Source: Vallitalea guaymasensis
GTDB taxonomy: Bacteria; Bacillota; Clostridia; Lachnospirales; Vallitaleaceae
NCBI RefSeq assembly: GCF_018141425.1
Contig: NZ_CP058561.1
Span: forward strand, 1,426,001-1,490,000
DNA length: 64,000 bases
Direction of reading: 5' to 3'
The notes under the pieces were generated by a model. That model did no database searches and was not told the DNA's origin. It saw only the letters and a list, made by a program, of their open reading frames with translations. Below, one piece after another: positions 27,442-37,049 of this stretch; position 1 is the stretch's first letter; each line of letters opens with the position of its first letter. The position numbers were made by a program, and so were the translations under genes.

Positions 27442-28035
27442 TCAAATGTTATTCTCTATGATATCATCAATTATTTCCCAAAGGGTGTCTTTTCCTTGTT
27501 TTGTGGTTGCGGAAAATGGGACTATTTTTTTACGGTCTGTGATACCTAGGGATTTTCTTATGATGCTTACGTGTTTATCTATTTGGCTTCTTTTTATTTT
27601 GTCCAGTTTAGTTGCTACTACAATTGGGTCGAAGCCGTTATATACTATCCAGTCGTATAGCATTTTGTCGTTGTTGCCTGGTTCGTGTCTTATATCTACT
27701 AGCAATAGGATTTGTTTTAATTGTTGTCTTTCATAAAGGTAGCTTTCTATGAATTTTCCCCAGCGTTCACGTTCGGTTTTGGAAACTTTTGCATAACCGT
27801 ATCCTGGTAAATCTACGAAGTAGAGTTTATCTTCAATGTTGTAGAAATTGATAGTTTGTGTTTTTCCAGGTTGTGAGGATGTTCTTGCGTAGGATTTTCT
27901 GTTTATTAATGCATTAATAAGTGAGGATTTTCCTACGTTTGATTTTCCAGCGAAAGCAATTTCCAGTAGACCTGTATCAGGAAATTGAGAAGTATTTCCT
28001 GATACAACTTCTAGGTTTACATTATTTACGTTCAT
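27442..28035 (-). CDS. engB: Ribosome-biogenesis GTPase EngB (YsxC/YihA)
   Basis: A 197-residue TRAFAC-class GTPase needed for large ribosomal subunit assembly. G1 GKSNVGKSS is at residues 30-38, G3 in VDLPGYGYAKVS, G4 VATKLDKIKR and the G5 region FSATTKQG. It lies 16 bases after lon in the same direction, the usual Firmicute order, so the two are probably cotranscribed. Its length is typical. Confidence 0.95.
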   Translation of the reverse strand: MNVNNVNLEVVSGNTSQFPDTGLLEIAFAGKSNVGKSSLINALINRKSYARTSSQPGKTQTINFYNIEDKLYFVDLPGYGYAKVSKTERERWGKFIESYLYERQQLKQILLLVDIRHEPGNNDKMLYDWIVYNGFDPIVVATKLDKIKRSQIDKHVSIIRKSLGITDRKKIVPFSATTKQGKDTLWEIIDDIIENNI

Positions 28036-28051
28036 ATTATCTCCTGCCTCT

Positions 28052-30376
28052 TTAATTAGTATTTATAATGGCTTCATCAATAACTTCATTCATGCTGGTC
28101 ACATAAATGACTTCTAGTCCTTTTGTAATTTCTTTATCCACTTCAGACATATTTTTCATATTATCTTTTGGTATTAAGACTTTTTTAATACCTGCTCTTT
28201 TGGCTGCTAAGAGTTTTTCTTTTAGACCACCGATAGGTAGTACACGTCCCCTAAGGGTTATTTCTCCTGTCATAGCAACATCATTTTTAACAGGTTTGTT
28301 AGTAAGAGCTGATATCATAGCAGTTGCCATTGTAATACCTGCTGAAGGTCCATCTTTTGGTACAGCTCCTTCTGGAATATGAATATGGATATCAATGTTT
28401 TTATAAAAATCTTCATTAATCTCTAATTCTTTTGTCTTGGATCTAATGTAACTGATTCCTGCCCTAGCAGATTCCTTCATTACATCTCCTAGTTGACCAG
28501 TCAATTCAAACTTACCTGTACCTTTCATAGTATTAACTTCTATTGAAAGGGTATCTCCACCAACAGCGGTCCAAGCTAGGCCTCTAACAACACCTACTTG
28601 AGATTTGTCAGCTATCCTATCAAAAGTATATAATGGAATTCCCAGATACTTTTCAATATTTTGCTCTGTAATTTTTATTGATGGCTTATTGTTAACCAAT
28701 ACTTCTTTGGCAGCTTTTCTACATATTTCGCCGATTCTTCGTTCTAAGTTTCTGACTCCAGCTTCTTTTGTATAGCTGCTTATAAGAGTTTTTAGTGCAT
28801 TTTTACTTATTGATAATTGACCTTCTTTTAGACCATGTTTCTCCATTTGTTTCATAATAAGATGTCTAACTGCTATATGCATCTTTTCATTCGCTGTGTA
28901 ACTTGTGACTTCAATTAGTTCTAACCTGTCTAATAGTGGTCTAGGTATAGTTTGTACAGAGTTTGCTGTCGCTATAAACAATACATCTGACAAATCAACT
29001 GGTAATTGTATATAATGGTCTCTAAACTTATTATTTTGTTCTGAGTCAAGCACTTCTAATAATGCAGATGATGGATCTCCTCTAAAATCAGAGCTCATCT
29101 TATCAATTTCATCAAATAACATCAATGCGTTACTTGAACCTGATTGTTTTAATCCATTAACGATACGTCCTGGCATTGCCCCTATATATGTTTTTCTATG
29201 TCCACGTATTTCGGCTTCATCTCTTACTCCACCTAGTGATATTCTGACATAATTTCTATTCAAAGCTTTTGCTATTGACTTGGCTATGGACGTTTTCCCT
29301 GTACCAGGTGGTCCTACCAAACATAAGATAGGGCTATCTGTTTTAGCTGATAACTTTCTGACCGCTAGATGTTCAAGTATTCTTTCTTTTACTTTTTCAA
29401 GTCCGTAATGATCCTTATTTAATATATCTTCAGCTTTAGTAATATTCTTTGATTCTTTTGTTTTTTTATTCCAAGGTAATTCCAGCAAACATTCAATATA
29501 ATTTCTCACAACTACACCTTCTGAAGAACCATTAGGTATTTTTTTCATTCTATCGATTTCTTTTTCTACCTTTTCTTTTACTTCTTTAGGGGCTTTCAGT
29601 TTTTTTAGCTGTTCTTTATATTTTTCTACTTCTTCACCCAGACCATATTTATCGCCGAGTTCATTTTGTATCACTTTGAGTTGTTCTCTTAAGTAGTACT
29701 CTTTTTGATTTTTATCTATTTTTTGTTTTACTTGGATTTGGATATCTTTTTTTATTTTACTTAGTTTTATTTCACTCTTTAGAATTGATATAGTCATCTT
29801 CAACCTTTGAGCTGGATTAATCTCTCCTAGTATTTTCTGCTTATCTTCAAGTGAAATATTTATATTGGAAGCAATACTGTCTGCCAACTTACCAATATTC
29901 CTTATTCCCAACATATTTTTTATGGTCTCTATAGAATACTGTGGGTTCACTTTTGAATATTCTTCTAGACATTCAAATGTTATTCTAAGAAGAGCTTCTT
30001 TTTCTTCTTCACTAATTTCAGTTTTTGTTTTATCTATTTTTTCCACTTCAGTCATTATAAAAGGTTCTTCTGAAATAATATTCTTGATTTCTCCACGGTC
30101 CAATCCTTCTACTAATACTCTTATTATATTTCCTGGCAGCTTGATCAATTGCTTGATCTTAGAAATGGTCCCAAACTTATATAAATTGTCTACTAATGGT
30201 TCTTCTTCCTTTGCATCCTTTTGAGCTACTAGAAAAACTAACTGTTCATTGGTCATAGCTTCTTCCAAAGCATTAACTGATTTTTTTCTGTTCACATCAA
30301 AATGTATAATCATATCAGGTAATACATTAATGCCTCTAAGGGCTAATAAAGGAAGTTTTATTGTCGTTTCTTCCAT
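28052..30376 (-). CDS. lon: ATP-dependent protease Lon (LonA type)
   Basis: A 774-residue cytosolic protease that degrades damaged and regulatory proteins (EC 3.4.21.53). An N-terminal substrate-binding LAN domain (about 7-195) and coiled coil are followed by AAA+ with Walker A GPPGTGKT at 355-362 and Walker B LMLFDEID at 418-425. The protease domain has the catalytic dyad S678 (KDGPSAG) and K721 ([10 protein letters not shown]). It follows clpX after a terminator-like hairpin. The lon gene probably has its own promoter in the roughly 100-bp gap. Confidence 0.96.
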   Translation of the reverse strand: MEETTIKLPLLALRGINVLPDMIIHFDVNRKKSVNALEEAMTNEQLVFLVAQKDAKEEEPLVDNLYKFGTISKIKQLIKLPGNIIRVLVEGLDRGEIKNIISEEPFIMTEVEKIDKTKTEISEEEKEALLRITFECLEEYSKVNPQYSIETIKNMLGIRNIGKLADSIASNINISLEDKQKILGEINPAQRLKMTISILKSEIKLSKIKKDIQIQVKQKIDKNQKEYYLREQLKVIQNELGDKYGLGEEVEKYKEQLKKLKAPKEVKEKVEKEIDRMKKIPNGSSEGVVVRNYIECLLELPWNKKTKESKNITKAEDILNKDHYGLEKVKERILEHLAVRKLSAKTDSPILCLVGPPGTGKTSIAKSIAKALNRNYVRISLGGVRDEAEIRGHRKTYIGAMPGRIVNGLKQSGSSNALMLFDEIDKMSSDFRGDPSSALLEVLDSEQNNKFRDHYIQLPVDLSDVLFIATANSVQTIPRPLLDRLELIEVTSYTANEKMHIAVRHLIMKQMEKHGLKEGQLSISKNALKTLISSYTKEAGVRNLERRIGEICRKAAKEVLVNNKPSIKITEQNIEKYLGIPLYTFDRIADKSQVGVVRGLAWTAVGGDTLSIEVNTMKGTGKFELTGQLGDVMKESARAGISYIRSKTKELEINEDFYKNIDIHIHIPEGAVPKDGPSAGITMATAMISALTNKPVKNDVAMTGEITLRGRVLPIGGLKEKLLAAKRAGIKKVLIPKDNMKNMSEVDKEITKGLEVIYVTSMNEVIDEAIINTN

Positions 30377-30439
30377 ATTTATGTAACCTCACTCCTTAAA
30401 GTATTTTTATCACATGAAATTCTTAGTTTTAATAAAAAT

Positions 30440-30458
30440 CCCCCTACTAGGCAGGGGG
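30440..30458 (-). terminator. Terminator after clpX
   Basis: On the minus strand CCCCCT and AGGGGG form a GC-rich 6-bp stem with a 7-base loop, followed by ATTTTTATT. It separates clpX from lon. Confidence 0.85.
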
Positions 30459-30480
30459 TATTTATGTTAGGAAACAGGTC

Positions 30481-31785
30481 CTAAGCAGTTTCATTTTCAT
30501 TTTTGCGTTTTGTTCTCTTTTTAGCTACGGGCTTTTTTAGTGACTGTATATTTTCATTAATGACTAATTTCGGTTTTTCATCACCCTCAATTACATCTTT
30601 TGTAATGACACATTTCTCAATCTTATCATTTGAAGGTATCTCAAACATTACATCAGTCATGATTTCTTCTATTATTGCTCTAAGCCCTCTTGCCCCTGTT
30701 TTTCTATCAAGAGATTTTTTTGCTATTGATATCAGGGCATCATCATCAAATTCTAACTCCACACTATCCATATCAAATAATGTTTTATATTGTTTAACTA
30801 GAGAATTTTTAGGTTTTACAAGTATATCAACTAGAGCTTCTTCTGTTAAGTTATTAAGTGTAACATTAACAGGTATACGACCTACAAATTCTGGTATAAG
30901 TCCAAATTTAATCAAGTCCTGTGGTAATAGTTCTTTTAACACATGACCTATTTGCTGATTCTTGATACTCTCTACTGTTGCCCCAAATCCCATGGATTTT
31001 TCGCCAATACGTTTTTGAATTGTTTTTTCTAAACCATCAAATGCACCAGCACAAATAAATAGAATATTAGTTGTATCTATTTGAATAAATTCCTGATGTG
31101 GATGCTTTCTTCCACCTTGTGGAGGAACAGAAGCAATAGTACCTTCTAAAATCTTTAATAGTGCCTGTTGAACACCCTCACCACTTACATCTCTTGTTAT
31201 AGATGGATTATCGGATTTTCTAGCTATCTTGTCAATCTCATCAATATATATAATACCTTGTTCAGCCTTTTCAATGTCAAAATCTGCTGCCTGAATAAGA
31301 CGTAGTAATATGTTTTCAACATCTTCGCCAACATAACCTGCTTCAGTTAAAGAAGTAGCATCTGCAATTGCAAAAGGTACGCCTAACATTTTAGCTAATG
31401 TTTGAGCCATGTATGTTTTACCTGAACCCGTAGGTCCAACCATGAGTATATTACTCTTTTTAAGTTCTACATCCTCATTCTTAAAATCACTTCTTATTCT
31501 TTTATAATGATTATACACAGCAACTGCTAATGTTTTCTTAGCATCTTCTTGACCAATAACATAATCATCTAGAAATGTCTTTATCTCAAGAGGCTTCGGT
31601 ATATTTTCAAGATCTTGTGCTTCTTTGTAATCTTGGAATTCTTCTTCTATGATTTCTGCACATAATTCAATACATTCGTCACAAATATAGACGTTAGGTC
31701 CTGCGATAAGCTTTCTTACTTGATCTTGAGCTTTGTGACAGAATGAACATCTAAGTTGTTTCTTGTCTTCATATTTATTAGCCAC
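30481..31785 (-). CDS. clpX: ATP-dependent Clp protease ATP-binding subunit ClpX
   Basis: A 434-residue AAA+ unfoldase that feeds substrates to ClpP. The N-terminal zinc-binding domain has C12, C15, C34 and C37 (RCSFC and YICDEC). Walker A is GPTGSGKT, Walker B is [11 protein letters not shown], and the [18 protein letters not shown] region and the ClpP-contacting IGFGA-type loop (as KSMGFGAT) follow. It sits 18 bases after clpP in the same orientation. The Lys/Arg-rich tail ([13 protein letters not shown]) is slightly longer than usual. Confidence 0.97.
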   Translation of the reverse strand: MANKYEDKKQLRCSFCHKAQDQVRKLIAGPNVYICDECIELCAEIIEEEFQDYKEAQDLENIPKPLEIKTFLDDYVIGQEDAKKTLAVAVYNHYKRIRSDFKNEDVELKKSNILMVGPTGSGKTYMAQTLAKMLGVPFAIADATSLTEAGYVGEDVENILLRLIQAADFDIEKAEQGIIYIDEIDKIARKSDNPSITRDVSGEGVQQALLKILEGTIASVPPQGGRKHPHQEFIQIDTTNILFICAGAFDGLEKTIQKRIGEKSMGFGATVESIKNQQIGHVLKELLPQDLIKFGLIPEFVGRIPVNVTLNNLTEEALVDILVKPKNSLVKQYKTLFDMDSVELEFDDDALISIAKKSLDRKTGARGLRAIIEEIMTDVMFEIPSNDKIEKCVITKDVIEGDEKPKLVINENIQSLKKPVAKKRTKRKNENETA

Positions 31786-31803
31786 TGCTTCACCTACTTT
31801 CGG

Positions 31804-32385
31804 CTATCTTTTTTCAAACACTTTGTCAATAAGACCATATTCTTTAGCAGCTTCAGCTGTTAAGAAGTTATCTCTATCAGTATCTTTCTCTATAACCTCT
31901 AATGGCTGACCAGTCTTTTCACTTAAAATTTTATTAAGTTTCTCTCTAATCTCGATTATTCTATCTGCATGTATCTTGATATCAACAGCTTGCCCTTGGA
32001 TTCCTCCAAGTGGTTGATGTATCATTATTTCTGCGTTAGGTAAAGCATATCTTTTCCCTTTCGCTCCACCAGCAAGTAAAAATGATCCCATACTAGCAGC
32101 CATACCAATACATATTGTTGATACATCTGGTTTAATGTATTGCATAGTATCATATATAGCCATTCCTGCAGTAATTGATCCTCCTGGACTATTTATATAT
32201 AAATGAATGTCTTTTTCTGGGTCTTCAGCTTCTAGAAATAATAACTGTGCCACAATTACACTTGCAGCTGCATCAGTAACTTCCTCTCCTAAGAAAATGA
32301 TTCTTTCTTTTAAGAGTCTGGAAAAAATATCATATGATCTTTCTCCTCTGCTGGTTTGCTCTATGACGTAAGGTACTAAACTCAT
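31804..32385 (-). CDS. clpP: ATP-dependent Clp protease proteolytic subunit ClpP
   Basis: A 193-residue serine protease that forms the tetradecameric ClpP barrel (EC 3.4.21.92). The catalytic triad is S98 ([11 protein letters not shown]), H123 (IMIHQPLGG) and D172 (DTDRDNF), with spacing as in characterised ClpP. The substrate-binding strand [11 protein letters not shown] is near residue 64. It is followed closely by clpX and preceded by tig, the conserved Firmicute order. Confidence 0.97.
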   Translation of the reverse strand: MSLVPYVIEQTSRGERSYDIFSRLLKERIIFLGEEVTDAAASVIVAQLLFLEAEDPEKDIHLYINSPGGSITAGMAIYDTMQYIKPDVSTICIGMAASMGSFLLAGGAKGKRYALPNAEIMIHQPLGGIQGQAVDIKIHADRIIEIREKLNKILSEKTGQPLEVIEKDTDRDNFLTAEAAKEYGLIDKVFEKR

Positions 32386-32434
32386 ATTATTTACCTCCTC
32401 TACCTTTTATCTTACGCAAATGATATACTTATTA

Positions 32435-33721
32435 TTACACTTCTTTAGCTTGCTCAGCAATAAAATCAAGTGCTTTACGATTTTTGATATCATCTTGAAT
32501 AGATTCTTTTTCTTCTTCACCAATAGTCTCTGCTATTTTGTCATATTCCATATTGTATGCTTCTGCCATTTTTTGTAGTTCTTCTTTTAATTCGTCTTCT
32601 GAAACTTCAATATTTTCAGCTTTAGCGATAGCTTCTAATACTAATCTAGATTTGATTCTCTTTTCAGCATCAGTCTTCATAGTTTCTTTTAATGTTGCCA
32701 TGTTCTGACCTGTGAATCCAAAATATTGCTCTAGTGATAAACCTTGATATTGAAGTCTTGTAGCAAAATCATTAGTCATATTTTCTGCTTGTAAGTCAAT
32801 CATAGGATCTGCTATTTCCATTGTAGCAGTTTCTATAACTTTTTCTAAGACATCTTCTTGTTTTTTACTTTTAGCTGTATTTTCTTTTTGCTCTAAGAGT
32901 TTTGCCTTAATGTCTTCTTTATATTCATCAAGAGTGTCAAATTCGGATACGTCTTTTGCGAATTCGTCATCTACTTCTGGTAATTCTTTGAATTTGATTT
33001 CATTAACTTTAACTTTGAATAATGCTTCTTTTCCTTGTAAATCTTCTTGTTGATAATCTTCTGGGAAAGTAACATTAACTTCTATATCTTCACCAATAGT
33101 CTTTCCAATTAATTGTTCTTCAAATGTATCAATGAAAGAATGTGAACCTATAGTTAATGAATAATTTTCAGCTTTGCCACCTTCAAATGCTTCTCCATCT
33201 ACAAAACCTTCAAAATCAATCATAACTTGATCGTTGTCTTGAACAGCTCTATCAGTTACATCAACTAATCTTGAATTCTTGTCTCTTACTTTTTCAATTT
33301 CACCTGTAATATCTTCATCAGTTACTTCTATATTACTCTTTTCAACTTCTATATTTTTATATTCTCCTAAAGTCACTTCAGGTTTAACAGCAACTTCGGC
33401 AGTAAAAATCATTGATTTTCCTTTTTCTACTTGTTGTACGTCAACTTCTGGTCTTGAAACAACCTCTAATTTATTCTCTTCTATAGCTTTATCATATGCT
33501 TCTGGAATTATGTAGTTGACAGCATCCTCATAAAAAATTTCTGCTCCATAAGTCTTTTCAATTAATTGTCTAGGTACTTTACCTTTTCTGAATCCTGGAA
33601 CAGTAATCTTACTCTTATTCTTATTATATGCATGCTTCATGCCTTCTTCAAAGCGATCTGCATCGACTTCAATGGTTAGTTTAACCATGCTTTTCTCTAG
33701 TGTTTCTACATTTACGTTCAT
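32435..33721 (-). CDS. tig: Trigger factor (ribosome-associated chaperone and prolyl isomerase)
   Basis: A 428-residue protein that binds at the ribosome exit tunnel and folds nascent chains. The N-terminal ribosome-binding signature GFRKGKVPRQLIEK is near residue 40, a central FKBP-like domain (about 150-245, with DQVMIDFEGFVDGEAFEGG) follows, then the helical C-terminal chaperone domain. I chose the ATG at 33721 (MNVNVETLEK), which gives the usual length and follows GGAGG by 12 bases. The in-frame start at 33763 adds residues unlike the family. First gene of tig-clpP-clpX. Confidence 0.95.
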   Translation of the reverse strand: MNVNVETLEKSMVKLTIEVDADRFEEGMKHAYNKNKSKITVPGFRKGKVPRQLIEKTYGAEIFYEDAVNYIIPEAYDKAIEENKLEVVSRPEVDVQQVEKGKSMIFTAEVAVKPEVTLGEYKNIEVEKSNIEVTDEDITGEIEKVRDKNSRLVDVTDRAVQDNDQVMIDFEGFVDGEAFEGGKAENYSLTIGSHSFIDTFEEQLIGKTIGEDIEVNVTFPEDYQQEDLQGKEALFKVKVNEIKFKELPEVDDEFAKDVSEFDTLDEYKEDIKAKLLEQKENTAKSKKQEDVLEKVIETATMEIADPMIDLQAENMTNDFATRLQYQGLSLEQYFGFTGQNMATLKETMKTDAEKRIKSRLVLEAIAKAENIEVSEDELKEELQKMAEAYNMEYDKIAETIGEEEKESIQDDIKNRKALDFIAEQAKEV

Positions 33722-33864
33722 TTTAAAATTGTTCCTCCTTAATTTATATAGTAGGAAAGTCATTTCTTCCCTTTTTTATTATCTTTGAAGATGAAGTGTG
33801 CTTTTCTCATATTATTATCATTCTATATAAAAGGGCATAGCTATTCCTATTTAACCATTTGTAT

Positions 33865-33893
33865 ATTATACCATAGTGATTCTGATAAATCTA
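33865..33893 (-). promoter_or_regulatory. Candidate sigma-A promoter of tig-clpP-clpX
   Basis: On the minus strand TAGATT, a 17-base spacer and a perfect TATAAT. The -35 box is weak. It lies about 145 bases before the tig start. Confidence 0.55.
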
Positions 33894-34038
33894 CACATTT
33901 TTACTATTATCTTAATTTACTAATTAAGACTTTTACCATAAATGCTGCTGTAAAGATTCATTAATGTTAGATTAATCTGTCACATTAATTAAGTATGGTT
34001 TTTTCTAGAAGTTTTTATACATATTTTTCGAAATAAAA

Positions 34039-34067
34039 AAATCCCAGAAATACAATCTCTAGGATTT
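34039..34067 (-). terminator. Terminator of the spore-protein gene
   Basis: AAATCCCAGA and TCTAGGATTT pair with one mismatch, with a 9-base loop. On the minus strand seven T residues follow. Confidence 0.8.
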
Positions 34068-34097
34068 TAATATGATTTAATTATCGTTGTTAAGTGA

Positions 34098-34292
34098 TTA
34101 ATAAGAACCACCTGATGACATTGATTGCTCTTGTTTTTCGATCATTCTCTTAACCATTTCTCCACCTACTGAACCAGCTTGTGCAGAAGTTAAATCTCCA
34201 TTATAACCTTGTTTCAAGTTAACGTTAAGCTCGTTAGCTATTTCATACTTAAATTTGTTAAGTGCATCTGTTGCTTGCTTGTTGTATGCCAT
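34098..34292 (-). CDS. Alpha/beta-type small acid-soluble spore protein
   Basis: A 64-residue DNA-binding protein that coats spore DNA and protects it from UV and heat. The signature NLKQGYNGDLTSAQAGSVGG (residues 25-44) and EMVKRMIEKQEQ are family hallmarks, and a likely germination-protease region lies around YEIANEL. It is made in the forespore, normally under sigma-G; I could not place a convincing sigma-G promoter. GGAGGTGATT precedes the ATG, and the gene has its own terminator. It shows the organism is spore-forming. Confidence 0.95.
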   Translation of the reverse strand: MAYNKQATDALNKFKYEIANELNVNLKQGYNGDLTSAQAGSVGGEMVKRMIEKQEQSMSSGGSY

Positions 34293-34499
34293 TTAAAATC
34301 ACCTCCGTAATCATAGTATTAACCATAATCATTTTTTTACTATGGTATTTGTAACCAGTAAAAAACCATTTATTACATATGATTTTGTATGCATAATAAG
34401 TTATAATCTACTTAGATAAAATTTTATAATAATTACTTACTATAGTATTTACACTTTTGCAAAAAAAGTGTTTTAGTAATTTTTCCAGGAGGTTTTTAA

Positions 34500-34901
34500 A
34501 TGGCTACATATCTTGATTATTATAACAATCATCTTTCTCCTAAACTACAAAAAATAGACTTATTTTTAAAAACTGAGGAAAAGGATGTTATTGATATGGA
34601 TGTTGTCTCTGAACTATTAGATATCTCAAATCATGAGATAAAAAAAATTATGAGAAATAATGATATTGATAGTATAACAAAACATTCTTTTATTATGATT
34701 ATGTTTTATGGAAGTAGCGACATATGCAAATTGTTTTCTAGAGAAGTAAAACAAAAAGTCCCTAATTCTTATAGTCCTTTGGATATTTCATATATTTATC
34801 AATTGCCTTATGAGAGTGTTATACAAGCTGCTGAAGAAGCAAGTATTGAAAATATTACAACCAAAAATATTAATAAATTATTTTCGTACATATATGTTTA
34901 G
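34500..34901 (+). CDS. Protein of unknown function
   Basis: A 133-residue soluble, probably helical protein I do not recognise. The N-terminal half (VSELLDISNHEIKKIMRNNDID) resembles a small HTH or helical-bundle segment, and the centre SFIMIMFYGSSDICKLFSREV suggests a buried helix pair. A strong AGGAGG precedes the ATG and a strong hairpin follows the stop, so it is expressed as a single gene. It is flanked by the spore-protein gene and the peptide importer, which gives no clear hint of its role. Confidence 0.65.
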   Translation: MATYLDYYNNHLSPKLQKIDLFLKTEEKDVIDMDVVSELLDISNHEIKKIMRNNDIDSITKHSFIMIMFYGSSDICKLFSREVKQKVPNSYSPLDISYIYQLPYESVIQAAEEASIENITTKNINKLFSYIYV

Positions 34902-34906
34902 AATAA

Positions 34907-34960
34907 AAAAAATTATATTTTAATAGGATATATATTTTCCTAATTAAAATATAATTTTTT
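34907..34960 (+). terminator. Long AT-rich terminator after the unknown gene at 34500
   Basis: Arms 34907-34924 and 34943-34960 form a perfect 18-bp AT-rich stem. Inside it GGA and TCC can extend the pairing. T-rich sequence continues after the stem. Confidence 0.8.
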
Positions 34961-35012
34961 TAGTTTATTGACTTTTATCTTATATTATAAAAAATTTATT
35001 ATAGCAAGACGT

Positions 35013-35054
35013 AAAATAAGACTACATAGTCAAATATCTATGTAGTCTTATTTT
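35013..35054 (-). terminator. Terminator of the opp operon
   Basis: AAAATAAGACTACATAG and CTATGTAGTCTTATTTT form a perfect 17-bp stem with an 8-base loop, five bases after the stop of the last opp gene. It could also act from the plus strand, where TTTTTG follows. Confidence 0.88.
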
Positions 35055-35058
35055 TGTT

Positions 35059-35997
35059 CTATCTATACAGTGCGTCCCACTTTTCTATTTCTTTTTCATT
35101 ACCATAAATGAAGTGACCTGGGTCAACCTCAATCCATTCTGGTTGGTGAGCTGAGTAATCATGCTCTTTTTCTGGAACATAAGCATGACGTCTTCTAGTT
35201 CTCTCAGTAATAGGGTCTGGTAGTGGAATAGCTGATAACAATGATCTTGTATATGGATGTAAAGGTTTCTCAAATAATTGTTTACTTGTTGTAAGCTCCA
35301 TTATTTTACCTTTATACATAACTGCTATTCTATCACTGATATATTTAACCATTGATAAGTCATGGGCAATAAACAAATATGTTAATCCTCTTTTTTGTTT
35401 TAATTCATTCATCAAGTTTACAACTTGTGCTTGAATTGAAACGTCAAGTGCAGATATAGGTTCATCAGCTATTATGAACTTTGGTTCAACAGCCATAGCT
35501 CTAGCTATACCTATTCTTTGTCTTTGACCACCTGAGAATTCATGAGGATAACGGTCAGCATGTTGTTCATTGAGTCCAACTATATTTAACATTTCTACAA
35601 TTTTTTGGTGTCTCTCTTCTTTGTTTTTAGCTAATTTATGAATATCTATACCTTCAGCAATAATGTCCTCAACCTTCATACGTGGGTTAAGACATGCCAT
35701 TGGGTCTTGGAAAATCATTTGCATGTTTCTATTAACATTGGCAACTACTTTTTTAGGAACCTTACCGTCAATTCTGTCACCTTCCATGAAAATCTTTCCA
35801 CTTGTTGGATTATATAATCTAATCATAGTTCTACCTGTTGTAGACTTACCTGATCCAGATTCTCCAACTAATCCAAATGTTTCACCTTTATAGATCTTAA
35901 ATGAAATATCATCAACAGCTTTAACAACACTTTTTCTACCAAGCTTAAAATACTGTTTTAAATTTTGTAATTCAACTAATACTTCCTTTTCACTCAT
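35059..35997 (-). CDS. oppF: Oligopeptide ABC transporter, ATP-binding protein (OppF/DppF type)
   Basis: A 312-residue ABC ATPase with Walker A GESGSGKST near residue 40, signature FSGGQRQRIGIARA near 160, Walker B FIIADEPISALD and the C-terminal oligopeptide-transporter extension. It pairs with the adjacent OppD-type ATPase. It follows oppD directly (the oppD stop is adjacent to its start). Peptide substrates are inferred from family membership. Confidence 0.92.
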   Translation of the reverse strand: MSEKEVLVELQNLKQYFKLGRKSVVKAVDDISFKIYKGETFGLVGESGSGKSTTGRTMIRLYNPTSGKIFMEGDRIDGKVPKKVVANVNRNMQMIFQDPMACLNPRMKVEDIIAEGIDIHKLAKNKEERHQKIVEMLNIVGLNEQHADRYPHEFSGGQRQRIGIARAMAVEPKFIIADEPISALDVSIQAQVVNLMNELKQKRGLTYLFIAHDLSMVKYISDRIAVMYKGKIMELTTSKQLFEKPLHPYTRSLLSAIPLPDPITERTRRRHAYVPEKEHDYSAHQPEWIEVDPGHFIYGNEKEIEKWDALYR

Positions 35998-37035
35998 TTA
36001 GCTATTCACCTCTTTCAAACGCTCTCTACGTTTAATAATAACATCTGGTGGTGTTACTTCAGGGGCGTTCTCATGTAACAGCCAAGTAGCAGCTTTATGA
36101 GTTTTTGATATTTCAAACATTGGTGGCTGTTCTTCAAAATCTACATCCATAGCAAATTTATTTCTTATTGCAAATGCATCACCTACAGGTGGCTTAATCA
36201 AGTTAGGAGGTGTACCTGGTATAGCATATAATTCACCTTCTGTTTCAAGATCAGGCATTGAACCTATTAACCCCCATGTATATGGATGTCTTGGATCATA
36301 GAATACTTCATCACTTGTTCCGACCTCAACCATTTTACCAGCATACATAACTGCAACACGATCAGCGACATTTGCTACTACACCTAAATCGTGAGTTATG
36401 AATATAACTGAAGCACCAATCTTTTGTTGTAGATCTTTAACTAAATCTAAAATCTGAGCTTGAATAGTAACATCAAGTGCAGTAGTAGGTTCATCTGCTA
36501 TTAGGATAGTAGGCTCACAAGCTAATGCAATAGCTATAACTATTCTCTGTCTCATTCCACCTGAAAATTGATGAGGGTATTGTTTCATTCTAGATCTTGG
36601 CTCTGGAATTCCTACCATATCAATTAATTTTACAGCTTTTTCAAAAGCTTCTTTCTTAGAAACTTTTTGGTGAAGTCTTATAACTTCCATAATTTGTTTA
36701 CCAATTGTCATGGTTGGATCCAAAGATGTCATTGGATCTTGAAAAATCATAGCCATTTTATTCCCTCTTACAGAATGGAGCTGTGCCTCTTTCATTTTAG
36801 TAACATCATGACCTTCAAATAAGATATGACCATTTTTATAGTATCCATTATCTGCTAATAATCCCATTACACCTTTAACTGTTACTGATTTACCTGAGCC
36901 CGATTCTCCTACTATGGCTAATGTTTCACCTTTGAATAAGTCAAAAGAGATTCCTCTTACAGCCTGCACATCCCCAGCATGAGTTCTGAAAGAGATTTCT
37001 AAATCTTTGACTTCTAATATTTTTTCTTTATTCAT
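35998..37035 (-). CDS. oppD: Oligopeptide ABC transporter, ATP-binding protein (OppD/DppD type)
   Basis: A 345-residue ABC ATPase with Walker A GESGSGKSV near 39-47, signature FSGGMRQRIVIAIAL near 160, Walker B TILIADEPTTALDVT, and the C-terminal segment YAIPGTPPNLIKPPVGDAFA, where family members usually carry cysteines for an iron-sulfur cluster. None are visible in that stretch here. It lies in the operon between oppC and oppF. Confidence 0.92.
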   Translation of the reverse strand: MNKEKILEVKDLEISFRTHAGDVQAVRGISFDLFKGETLAIVGESGSGKSVTVKGVMGLLADNGYYKNGHILFEGHDVTKMKEAQLHSVRGNKMAMIFQDPMTSLDPTMTIGKQIMEVIRLHQKVSKKEAFEKAVKLIDMVGIPEPRSRMKQYPHQFSGGMRQRIVIAIALACEPTILIADEPTTALDVTIQAQILDLVKDLQQKIGASVIFITHDLGVVANVADRVAVMYAGKMVEVGTSDEVFYDPRHPYTWGLIGSMPDLETEGELYAIPGTPPNLIKPPVGDAFAIRNKFAMDVDFEEQPPMFEISKTHKAATWLLHENAPEVTPPDVIIKRRERLKEVNS

Positions 37036-37049
37036 CTTCTTTCTCCCTT

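Larger units (their letters stand above)
33722..34097. other. Spacer between tig and the spore-protein gene
   Basis: 376 bp with the tig promoter at 33865-33893, GGAGG before tig, and the terminator of the spore-protein gene at 34039-34067. No other gene or structure was recognised. Confidence 0.6.

Noticed and set aside
34293-34499. Sigma-G promoter for the spore-protein gene
   Set aside because: Candidate GCATA and CATAGTA elements occur but their spacing does not fit the sigma-G pattern.
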